Notes under the pieces: generated by a model
Databases searched by the model: none
The model's input: the letters and a program-made list of their open reading frames with translations, nothing else
What the model was told of the DNA's origin: nothing
Source: Bacteroidales bacterium
GTDB lineage: Bacteria > Bacteroidota > Bacteroidia > Bacteroidales > UBA10428
DNA length: 6,118 bases
Direction of reading: 5' to 3'
Assembly (NCBI GenBank): GCA_016935595.1
Contig: JAFGQQ010000113.1
Span: 1 to 6,118 of the forward strand
Translations under genes and position numbers: made by a program
In this document: piece by piece, positions 1 through 6,118 of the stretch
Numbering within the stretch: position 1 is the first letter of the stretch
Layout of the letters: the number at the start of each line of letters is the position of its first letter

Positions 1-524
1 GACTTTACCAGGTCTGTTCCGACTGTAAAAACCAGACCAGCCAGCAAAAATATACCAACACCTGCTTGTATAAAACCTCCATAAAGACCGATGAGAAAAA
101 AAATTATTATTTGAATAACAGAAGGTTTGGTTTCGATATTCCCCGCTTTACCTTTAATCCATCTTTCCGGTTTATAGAGAATAACAAAAAACATGAAAAT
201 TAATAGCCCGGCAACGCAGTTGTACATTAATTTCTCATTAATATCAACGGCAATTTTTGCACCAACTAATGAACCAATAACTACAGGAATTGAAAGCCAA
301 AGGCCTTGTTTTAAATCCAGTACTTTTTGCTGTTTAAAACTGGTAACTGACACAATACTCTGCATTAAAATAGCAATACGATTTGTACCGTTTGCGATAT
401 TTGCAGGTAAACCTAAGAACATTAATATTGGGAGAGTAAGTAAAGAACCGCTGCCGGCTAATGTGTTAATAAAACCGGCTACTATGCCTCCACCGATTAC
501 TAAAAAATATTTAAAATCAAACAT
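1..524 (-). CDS. TauE/SafE-family (TSUP) membrane permease, C-terminus cut off by window edge
   Basis: This is the N-terminal 174 residues of an inner-membrane protein of the TauE/SafE (DUF81, TSUP) family. Characterised members export sulfite, sulfoacetate or related organic anions; the substrate here cannot be read from sequence. The first family repeat is visible at residues 11-33 (GGGIVAGFINTLAGSGS followed by a Leu/Pro-rich helix), with the family-typical NGTNR at 45-49. The second repeat begins near 146-160 (GLYGGFIQAGVG). About five hydrophobic segments are present, near 7-27, 43-62, 75-92, 98-117 and 137-165. Family members are usually about 250 residues, so roughly 75 are missing past the left edge. 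The ATG at 524 is the first in-frame start after a TAA at 533-531. It lies 15 nt downstream of the glyA stop with no terminator or promoter between them, so co-transcription with glyA is likely. The family call is firm; the substrate is unknown. Confidence 0.88.
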   Translation of the reverse strand, partial: MFDFKYFLVIGGGIVAGFINTLAGSGSLLTLPILMFLGLPANIANGTNRIAILMQSIVSVTSFKQQKVLDLKQGLWLSIPVVIGSLVGAKIAVDINEKLMYNCVAGLLIFMFFVILYKPERWIKGKAGNIETKPSVIQIIIFFLIGLYGGFIQAGVGIFLLAGLVFTVGTDLVK

Positions 525-539
525 TATTAGTTATCATGT

Positions 540-1817
540 TCAGGCAAATAAAGGATACTTTTTCATCATCTCGTTTACAGTTCCTTTAACTTCCTTTGCA
601 ATATTTTCATTATCAATATTTGTAAGGACTTTATCAATTAATTCAACAATCTTTGGAATAACATCCTCTTTCACCCCGCGTGTTGTAATTGCAGGTGTGC
701 CAACTCTTAAACCGGAAGTCTGGAACGGCGAACGGCTGTCGAATGGGACCATATTTTTATTTACTGTAATATCGGCTTTTTCGAGTGCTTTTTCAGCAAC
801 TTTACCAATCAAATCAGGCAATTTTGTACGCAAGTCAATAAGCATAGAATGGTTGTCGGTCCCTCCTGATACAACTTTATAACCTAATTCAATGAATTTA
901 TCAGCCATAACCCCGGCATTTTTCTTAACCTGCATCTGGTATGTTTTAAATTCAGGCGACAAAGCTTCTCCAAAAGCAACTGCTTTAGCTGCTATAACAT
1001 GTTCCAGCGGACCGCCCTGGATACCGGGAAAAACAGCAGAATCGAGCAATGATGACATCATTCTGATTTCGCCTTTTTTTGTAGCTATTCCCCACGGATT
1101 TTCATAGTCTTTACCAATTAAAATAATACCGCCTCTCGGGCCACGAAGTGTTTTATGTGTAGTTGAAGTAACAATATGCGCATATTTTAAAGGGTTTTTA
1201 AGTAAGCCTGCAGCGATTAATCCGGCTGGGTGTGCCATATCGATCATTAAAATAGCGTTTATTTTGTCGGCAATTGCACGCATACGTTCATAATCCCAGT
1301 CGCGTGAATAAGCCGAGGCGCCACCGATAATAAGTTTTGGTTTATGTTCCAGTGCAAGTTTTTCCATCATATCGTAATCAACCCTTCCGGTATCTTCTTT
1401 AACAGTATATGCTATAGGTTTATATAAAATACCGGAACTGTTAACCGGTGAACCGTGCGATAAATGGCCTCCGTGAGAAAGGTTCAATCCTAAAAAAGAA
1501 TCACCCGGGTTTAAAACAGTCATTAAAACTGCAGCATTGGCCTGTGCGCCGGAATGAGGTTGTACATTAACCCATTCGGCATTATATATTTTCTTTAATC
1601 TCTCAATAGCAAGGCTCTCGGCTTCATCAATATGTTCGCACCCTCCATAATAACGGTTCCCTGGATAGCCTTCGGCATATTTATTGGTAAGCCATGTTCC
1701 CATTGCCTGCATAACCTGGTCACTTACAAAATTTTCTGATGCAATTAATTCAATTCCCCTTAATTGACGCTGGTGTTCTTTTTCGATTATCTCAAAAATT
1801 TGATTGTCACGGTTCAT
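540..1817 (-). CDS. glyA: Serine hydroxymethyltransferase
   Basis: This cytoplasmic PLP enzyme interconverts serine plus tetrahydrofolate with glycine plus 5,10-methylenetetrahydrofolate, the main supply of one-carbon units. The protein is complete at 425 residues, close to the 410-430 typical of bacteria. Visible motifs are IASENF (25-30), [15 protein letters not shown] (47-61), the PLP-contacting DMAH (193-196), the Schiff-base lysine K222 in [20 protein letters not shown] (263-270) and the carboxylate-binding arginine R371 in GLRVGTP. Between GPRGG and SAVFPG lies a segment (about 231-258) that is roughly 13 residues longer than in E. coli GlyA as I recall it. I associate this NPWG...KGEI insertion with Bacteroidota enzymes. 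The ATG at 1817 gives the conserved N-terminus and follows an A/T-rich leader without a Shine-Dalgarno. A candidate promoter lies just upstream. The permease gene follows after 15 nt. Confidence 0.98.
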   Translation of the reverse strand: MNRDNQIFEIIEKEHQRQLRGIELIASENFVSDQVMQAMGTWLTNKYAEGYPGNRYYGGCEHIDEAESLAIERLKKIYNAEWVNVQPHSGAQANAAVLMTVLNPGDSFLGLNLSHGGHLSHGSPVNSSGILYKPIAYTVKEDTGRVDYDMMEKLALEHKPKLIIGGASAYSRDWDYERMRAIADKINAILMIDMAHPAGLIAAGLLKNPLKYAHIVTSTTHKTLRGPRGGIILIGKDYENPWGIATKKGEIRMMSSLLDSAVFPGIQGGPLEHVIAAKAVAFGEALSPEFKTYQMQVKKNAGVMADKFIELGYKVVSGGTDNHSMLIDLRTKLPDLIGKVAEKALEKADITVNKNMVPFDSRSPFQTSGLRVGTPAITTRGVKEDVIPKIVELIDKVLTNIDNENIAKEVKGTVNEMMKKYPLFA

Positions 1818-1848
1818 ATTTTATTTTTTATAATGATTATTGAATTTT

Positions 1849-1879
1849 CAAATTTAAAGGAATTATACAATTTATAAAA
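1849..1879 (-). promoter_or_regulatory. Candidate Bacteroidota-type promoter for glyA
   Basis: On the minus strand, TAAATTTG (1856 down to 1849) matches the Bacteroidota -7 consensus TAnnTTTG exactly. A TTTT (1879 down to 1876), one base from the -33 TTTG, lies 19 nt upstream, within the usual spacing. Transcription would begin about 25-30 nt before the glyA ATG. The match is by eye; A/T-rich DNA produces such motifs by chance, but the position and spacing fit. Confidence 0.5.
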
Positions 1880-1912
1880 TGATTGTGGACTATTTGTTTA
1901 TATATTTTATAA
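1872..1912. repeat. Perfect 9-bp inverted repeat between the ClC gene and glyA
   Basis: TTATAAAAT at 1872-1880 is the exact reverse complement of ATTTTATAA at 1904-1912, with a 23-nt spacer. The pair sits just after the ClC stop codon, and one arm covers the candidate -33 element of glyA. The stem is almost entirely A/T and has no following T-run, so it is a poor intrinsic terminator. An operator or chance are both possible. Confidence 0.2.
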
Positions 1913-1918
1913 CAGGTT

Positions 1919-3694
1919 TTATTCTTTTGAAAAGTCCTTTATTAACCTGCGATATGCGCTAAATACCTTAGCCCGCGATACAAACCCCATATATTTTCCG
2001 TCTTTTATTACCGGCACATTATATCGTCCCGATTCTTCAATTTTTTCGGCAATTTGCTCCAGGGTATCGTAATAACTCACAAACACTTCGGGATAATACA
2101 TAATATTCATAACCTTAATTACATTATACATATCGTGTTTTAATAAAAGCTCACGAATATCGTTAAGGGTTAAAACACCGTACAAAAAATCATTTTCATC
2201 AACCACTGGAAAAACATTGCGCTTTGAATGGGAAAATACTTTTGCAAGTTCACCTAAAGTGGCATCAGGGCTAACACGTGAAAAATCGGTTTCTATCAGC
2301 TCATCAATATTCATAAGAATAAAAGCCGATTTATCCTTATCATGTGTAATTAACTCACCTCGTTGAGCTAACCTGTGGGTATAGATTGAATGTGGGGCAA
2401 AATATTTCGAAGTCAGGTAAGAAATAGTAGAAACAGCAATTAGCGGGATAAACAAGGCATAACCACCTGTAATTTCGGCAATAAGAAAAATTGCAGTTAA
2501 CGGCGCATGCATTACCCCGGCCATCATACCGGCCATACCTACCAAGGCAAAATTTTTTTCAGAAACATTAATAAAATTAAGATGATTAAAAATACGTGCC
2601 ATAATAAACCCTGCCATTCCTCCCATAAAAAGTGTAGGGGCAAATATCCCCCCAACTCCTCCTGCGCTGGTGGTAGCAGTCATTGCAAAAACTTTCATAA
2701 GCATTACTAAAATAAGATAACCGGTAAATATCCAAAAATGATCTTTCAGGTTATATACCAAGCTCGAGTTTGCAAGGTTCTCGCCTTTCCCGTTCAATAA
2801 ATCAATTAAGGTAATATAACCTTCACCATAAAGTGGGGGAAAAAGAAATAACAATACGCTTAAAATAACACCTCCTACAATAATTTTTTTGTACTTATTT
2901 TTAATTATGCCAAACCGGTCTTCAATTGCAATTGTTGCATGGGTAAAATAAACAGATATTAATCCGGTTGCCACTCCAAGTAATAAATACCAGGGTATAT
3001 TATTCAAATATGAAGTCTCGTTAAGGGTAAATGAAAACAGTACTTCCTTTCCAAGCAAGAAGCTGGCAAGTAAGGCTCCGGTAACACCCGAAATTAATAA
3101 AGGTATAATAGACCACATTGTTAAATCGAGCATTAATACTTCAAGCCCGAATATTACACCTGTAATAGGGGCTTTAAAAATACCTGCAATAGCACCTGCA
3201 ACACCACACCCAAGAAGAAGGGTAGTATTCCGGTAATCCATTTTAAAAATCCTTCCTATGTTTGAACCAATCGATGCACCGGTCAATACAATAGGTGCTT
3301 CAAGTCCAACCGAACCTCCAAACCCAACGGTTATTGTACTGGCAATTAGTGATGAATAATTATTATGTGTTTTTAAATAACTTTTGTTTTTCGAAATTGC
3401 CTGAAGAATACGGGTAACACCATGACTAATATTATCTTTTATAAAAAACCTTACAAAAAATACAGTGATAATTATACCAATAATAGGATAAGCCAGGTAC
3501 CATAAATTTGCGCCTTGTTTCTGAAGCCCTTGGGTTAAAAATAGTTGCGTGTAATGAACCGAATTTTTAAGAATTACTGCAGCCAATCCACCAAAAATAC
3601 CACATAATAAGCTTAAAATTAAAATGTATTTTCTATGGTTCAGGTTTTCCGATCTCCAAACTAAAAATTTTGTAATGTATTTGATAAAATCCAT
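1919..3694 (-). CDS. ClC-family chloride channel/transporter with C-terminal CBS pair
   Basis: This inner-membrane ClC protein (591 residues from the chosen start) forms a homodimer in known relatives, with one anion pathway per subunit. The membrane part spans about residues 20-445. It contains GGSVGLEAP (126-134) with the gating glutamate E132, APITGVIFGLEV (175-186), GGIFAP (348-353) and a tyrosine, Y438, in SIYTHRLAQRG that matches the central Cl-coordinating tyrosine of E. coli ClcA. Two CBS domains follow (about 460-520 and 524-584), which in relatives bind adenine nucleotides and tune gating. The residue after E185 is Val, where ClcA has its internal proton glutamate, so channel rather than antiporter behaviour is possible. 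The frame is open up to an ATG at 3742. I prefer the ATG at 3694 (MDFIKYI) because a -7 promoter element at 3728-3721 lies inside the extra 16 codons. The family call is firm; ion and mechanism are inferred. Confidence 0.93.
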   Translation of the reverse strand: MDFIKYITKFLVWRSENLNHRKYILILSLLCGIFGGLAAVILKNSVHYTQLFLTQGLQKQGANLWYLAYPIIGIIITVFFVRFFIKDNISHGVTRILQAISKNKSYLKTHNNYSSLIASTITVGFGGSVGLEAPIVLTGASIGSNIGRIFKMDYRNTTLLLGCGVAGAIAGIFKAPITGVIFGLEVLMLDLTMWSIIPLLISGVTGALLASFLLGKEVLFSFTLNETSYLNNIPWYLLLGVATGLISVYFTHATIAIEDRFGIIKNKYKKIIVGGVILSVLLFLFPPLYGEGYITLIDLLNGKGENLANSSLVYNLKDHFWIFTGYLILVMLMKVFAMTATTSAGGVGGIFAPTLFMGGMAGFIMARIFNHLNFINVSEKNFALVGMAGMMAGVMHAPLTAIFLIAEITGGYALFIPLIAVSTISYLTSKYFAPHSIYTHRLAQRGELITHDKDKSAFILMNIDELIETDFSRVSPDATLGELAKVFSHSKRNVFPVVDENDFLYGVLTLNDIRELLLKHDMYNVIKVMNIMYYPEVFVSYYDTLEQIAEKIEESGRYNVPVIKDGKYMGFVSRAKVFSAYRRLIKDFSKE

Positions 3695-3720
3695 TTTCTG
3701 TAAGTTCGTTTTTAAGAGGG

Positions 3721-3752
3721 CAAATTTATATACAATAATCACAATATTGAAA
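3721..3752 (-). promoter_or_regulatory. Candidate Bacteroidota-type promoter for the ClC gene
   Basis: On the minus strand, TAAATTTG (3728 down to 3721) matches TAnnTTTG exactly and sits within TATAAATTTG. A TTTC (3752 down to 3749), one base from TTTG, lies 20 nt upstream. Transcription would start near 3716-3712, about 20 nt before the ATG at 3694 and downstream of the in-frame ATG at 3742. This supports the shorter ClC protein. Confidence 0.5.
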
Positions 3753-3767
3753 TTACAGGTTATTTTC

Positions 3768-3801
3768 TTCGACTAAAAATCTTAAATATTTTATACGTTT
3801 G
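3768..3801 (+). promoter_or_regulatory. Candidate Bacteroidota-type promoter for the M16 gene pair
   Basis: TACGTTTG at 3794-3801 matches the -7 consensus TAnnTTTG. The only nearby -33 candidate is a weak TTCG at 3768-3771, 22 nt upstream, so the -33 part is uncertain. The leader before the ATG at 3821 would be only about 10-15 nt. The element is back-to-back with the ClC promoter candidate, 65 nt away. Confidence 0.42.
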
Positions 3802-3820
3802 TGGTTTATTTATAACTGAT

Positions 3821-5059
3821 ATGCTGAAATTTGAAAAAATTATATTAAGTAATGGATTAAAAGTAATTGTACACAATGACAAAACAACCCCGGTTGCGAA
3901 TGTAAACCTGTTATACAATGTCGGCTCAAAAGATGAAGACCCCGATAAAACCGGATTTGCACATTTATTTGAGCATTTAATGTTCGGAGGGTCAAAAAAT
4001 ATTCCCTCTTATGATGAACCGTTGCAACTTGTATGTGGCGAAAACAATGCTTTTACAAATACCGATTTTACTAATTACTATATTTCACTCCCCAAACAAA
4101 ATATAGAAACCGCATTCTGGCTGGAGTCTGACCGTATGCTTGAACTTGATTTTTCTGAAAAAAGCCTGAATATCCAAAAAAGCGTTGTTTGCGAAGAGTT
4201 TAAACAACGATACCTTAACCAACCATATGGCGATGTTTGGCTACATTTAAGGCCACTTGTTTACAAACAACACCCCTATCAGTGGCCAACAATCGGGAAA
4301 GAATTATCTCATATCGAAAAGGCAGAATTATTTGATGTTAAATCGTTTTTTTACAGGCATTATGCACCCAATAATGCAATTTTATCTGTTTCTGGCGATA
4401 TTGAGATGAGCGAAGTTTTAAAACTCGCCGAGAAATGGTTTTTACCGATTGAAAAAAGAACAATAAAAGACAGAAAATTACCTGTTGAGCCCAATCAGAA
4501 TGAAAAAAGAATATTTGAAATAAAAAAAAGTTTACCGCATAATATGCTTTACATGGTTTTCAGGATGAAAGGCCGCAATGATAAGTCTTTTTATACATTA
4601 GATTTAATTTCGGATATATTATCAGGGGGAAATTCTTCAAGGTTGCATAAAAACCTGGTTAAAAACAAACAGGTATTTACCGAAATTAATGCCTATGTAT
4701 CGGGCGAAATTGAATGTGGAATGTTTATTATTACCGGAATTATTGAAAAAAATACCAGTTTTGATCTAGCAGAAACAATGATTTGGGAAGAATTGAACGA
4801 AATAAAAAACAGCAAAATAGAAACAAAAGAATTGGAAAAGGTAAAAACACAATTTGAATCTAATTTTTATTTTAATGAAATTTCGGGTTTAAATAAGGCT
4901 TATAATCTTGCCTTTTACGAATTACTGGGAAATGCTGCGGATTACAATAATGAAGTTACTCAATATCAAAATGTTAAAAAAGACGATTTAATTAAAGAAG
5001 CGAATTGCACTTTTAATGAAAACAACCTTTCCGTTTTGAGGTATTATAGAACAAAATAA
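3821..5059 (+). CDS. M16-family zinc peptidase, catalytic subunit (HxxEH-containing)
   Basis: This is a half-size M16 (insulinase/pitrilysin/mitochondrial processing peptidase family) metallopeptidase of 412 residues, the usual length for bacterial M16B proteins. The inverted zinc motif HLFEH is at 48-52 (zinc ligands H48 and H52, catalytic base E51). The third ligand is most likely E126 in VVCEEF (E125 is the alternative). The substrate-edge motif ENNAFTN follows at 74-80. The second, non-catalytic fold repeat occupies about 175-400 and contains LSGGNSSRL (267-275). There it lacks the R-x6-Y pair that binds substrate: the positions matching the partner's Arg and Tyr are V280 and T287. No signal peptide or membrane segment is visible, so a cytoplasmic location is inferred. 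The partner gene follows after 3 nt. Family and catalytic role are firm; the physiological substrate, probably peptides or small proteins, is unknown. Confidence 0.94.
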   Translation: MLKFEKIILSNGLKVIVHNDKTTPVANVNLLYNVGSKDEDPDKTGFAHLFEHLMFGGSKNIPSYDEPLQLVCGENNAFTNTDFTNYYISLPKQNIETAFWLESDRMLELDFSEKSLNIQKSVVCEEFKQRYLNQPYGDVWLHLRPLVYKQHPYQWPTIGKELSHIEKAELFDVKSFFYRHYAPNNAILSVSGDIEMSEVLKLAEKWFLPIEKRTIKDRKLPVEPNQNEKRIFEIKKSLPHNMLYMVFRMKGRNDKSFYTLDLISDILSGGNSSRLHKNLVKNKQVFTEINAYVSGEIECGMFIITGIIEKNTSFDLAETMIWEELNEIKNSKIETKELEKVKTQFESNFYFNEISGLNKAYNLAFYELLGNAADYNNEVTQYQNVKKDDLIKEANCTFNENNLSVLRYYRTK

Positions 5060-5062
5060 AAA

Positions 5063-6118
5063 ATGATTGACAGAACAACTCAACCTGAATTTAAAAACAT
5101 TGATGATATTGATGTTATTTTGCCATCATTCTTCCCTTTAGATAATGGCAGTCCTGTTTATTATTTTCATTCTGATAATACAGAAATATCAAGGATTGAA
5201 TTAATTTTTGATGCAGGCAATTATTACGAAACAGAAAATATGCTGATCCCCTCAGTTACTTGTCTTATGCTACAGGAAGGTTCTCGAAAATTCACCTCAG
5301 AAGAAATCTCTGAGATATTCGACTCTTATGGGGCCCGCATTAATTTTGCCGTTGATAATGACTGTGCTTTCATTTCTTTGCAGTGCCTCCGAAAACATAT
5401 TTCATCACTGCTGCCTGTATTGTTTGAAATTATAAATAATCCGGTTTTTTCTGAAAAGGAACTGCAAATTTTGTTAAACAAGAAAAAAACCGACTATCTA
5501 TTAAATAACGAAAAAACCCAATACATTGCCCGAAACAAAATAAATGAAGCGCTTTTTGGCATTCATCATCCCTATGGAAAACCCGTAGAAATTTCAGATT
5601 TTAGTTCTATTAACAATAAAAGAATTGAAAAATTTTATAATAAGTATTATTATCGAAAACCTTTTAAAGTGTTATGCTCCGGAAAGATAGATGCTGTAAC
5701 ACTTTCTGAGATAAACAACATTTTTGGGGCGGGTAATATTAATACTCAACCTGGTTTTAGTTCAATAAAATATGAAATAAACCCGTGTAACAATAAAACA
5801 ATACATGTTTCAAAACCAGGTGCAGTGCAAACCTCAATCAGACTTGGCACAAGCATTATAAATAGCGATCATCCCGATTATTTTCAATTAAAAATATTAA
5901 GCACATTGCTTGGCGGCTACTTTGGATCACGGCTTATGAAAAATATACGCGAAGAAAAAGGATACACATACGGTATCAATTCGGCAGTATTGTCGTATAA
6001 AAATGCTGATGTGTTAATTATAATGACTGATACTGCAAATGAATATTGTAAAAAAACAATAATTGAAGTAGAAAATGAGTTTAAACTTTTAGGAACAGTT
6101 GATGTTGATAAAAAAGAA
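5063..6118 (+). CDS. M16-family non-catalytic partner subunit, C-terminus cut off by window edge
   Basis: The visible 352 residues form an M16 protein without its own zinc site. Where HxxEH should stand, the sequence reads SVTCLMLQEGS (64-74), with no His or catalytic Glu. The second half is well conserved: LGTSIINSDHPDYF (261-274), LLGGYFGSRLM (282-292), then IREEKGYTYGI (295-305). The last motif holds the Arg/Tyr substrate-binding pair R296 and Y303, which is missing in the upstream protein. In characterised two-gene M16B enzymes and in mitochondrial processing peptidase, such a subunit completes the active chamber of the catalytic partner. The ATG at 5063 is 3 nt after the upstream stop and has no Shine-Dalgarno, so the two are almost certainly one operon. 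No signal peptide is visible. About 60-75 C-terminal residues should lie beyond the right edge. Family and non-catalytic status are firm; heterodimer formation is inferred. Confidence 0.92.
   Translation, partial: MIDRTTQPEFKNIDDIDVILPSFFPLDNGSPVYYFHSDNTEISRIELIFDAGNYYETENMLIPSVTCLMLQEGSRKFTSEEISEIFDSYGARINFAVDNDCAFISLQCLRKHISSLLPVLFEIINNPVFSEKELQILLNKKKTDYLLNNEKTQYIARNKINEALFGIHHPYGKPVEISDFSSINNKRIEKFYNKYYYRKPFKVLCSGKIDAVTLSEINNIFGAGNINTQPGFSSIKYEINPCNNKTIHVSKPGAVQTSIRLGTSIINSDHPDYFQLKILSTLLGGYFGSRLMKNIREEKGYTYGINSAVLSYKNADVLIIMTDTANEYCKKTIIEVENEFKLLGTVDVDKKE

Noticed and set aside
535..537. Minus-strand ATG at 537 as the permease start
   Set aside because: It is 13 nt from the ATG at 524 and therefore out of frame; in the permease frame a TAA at 533-531 precedes the start.
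193..882. Plus-strand open frame of 229 codons
   Set aside because: It is antisense to glyA and the permease gene, runs across both and their gap, and its product shows no recognisable domain; both opposing genes are clearly real.
892..1107. Plus-strand open frame of 71 codons
   Set aside because: It lies wholly antisense inside glyA, opposite conserved active-site sequence, and resembles no known protein.
1818..1918. Intrinsic terminator after the ClC gene
   Set aside because: There is no G/C-rich hairpin followed by a T-run on the minus strand; only an A/T-rich inverted repeat is present.
2507..2710. Plus-strand open frame of 67 codons
   Set aside because: It lies wholly antisense inside the ClC gene; its His/Cys-rich product merely mirrors the Met/Gly/Ala-rich membrane helices on the other strand.
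3695..3742. N-terminal extension of the ClC protein to the ATG at 3742
   Set aside because: It overlaps the candidate promoter, so a start at 3694 is more likely.
5063..6118. The missing HxxEH in the second M16 gene as a sign of a decaying pseudogene
   Set aside because: The frame is open over 352 codons and the substrate-binding motif is intact, which fits a selected non-catalytic subunit.

Overview
The window looks like ordinary chromosome from a Bacteroidota bacterium, probably near the Bacteroidales; this placement is inferred. The DNA is AT-rich. None of the five start codons is preceded by a Shine-Dalgarno sequence. Three intergenic sites match the Bacteroidota -7 promoter element TAnnTTTG. 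The serine hydroxymethyltransferase carries an insertion that I associate with Bacteroidota enzymes. No rRNA, tRNA, CRISPR array, insertion sequence or phage gene is visible, and every base outside the genes lies in a short intergenic gap.

Layout. Three genes on the minus strand read leftward from about 3700: a ClC-family chloride channel/transporter with a C-terminal CBS pair (1919-3694), glyA (540-1817), and a TauE/SafE-family membrane permease that runs off the left edge (1-524). glyA and the permease gene are 15 nt apart and probably share a transcript. The ClC gene is separated from glyA by 101 nt that hold a candidate glyA promoter. A divergent intergenic region (3695-3820) carries back-to-back promoter candidates. 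To its right, two M16-family (insulinase/pitrilysin-like) genes on the plus strand lie 3 nt apart (3821-5059, and 5063 to the right edge).

How the genes work together. The clearest functional unit is the M16 pair. The first protein has the zinc motif HxxEH but lacks the substrate-binding Arg/Tyr pair. The second has lost HxxEH but keeps the Arg/Tyr pair. This is what is expected of an obligate heterodimeric M16B peptidase. The leftward genes cover serine/glycine/one-carbon metabolism (glyA), anion export (TauE/SafE) and chloride transport (ClC), with no obvious shared pathway.

I found no convincing undescribed system. The points most worth a second look are the split M16 active site, the channel-like residue in the ClC protein, and the ClC start codon, which I move 48 nt downstream of the longest possible reading frame because a promoter candidate overlaps the upstream portion.
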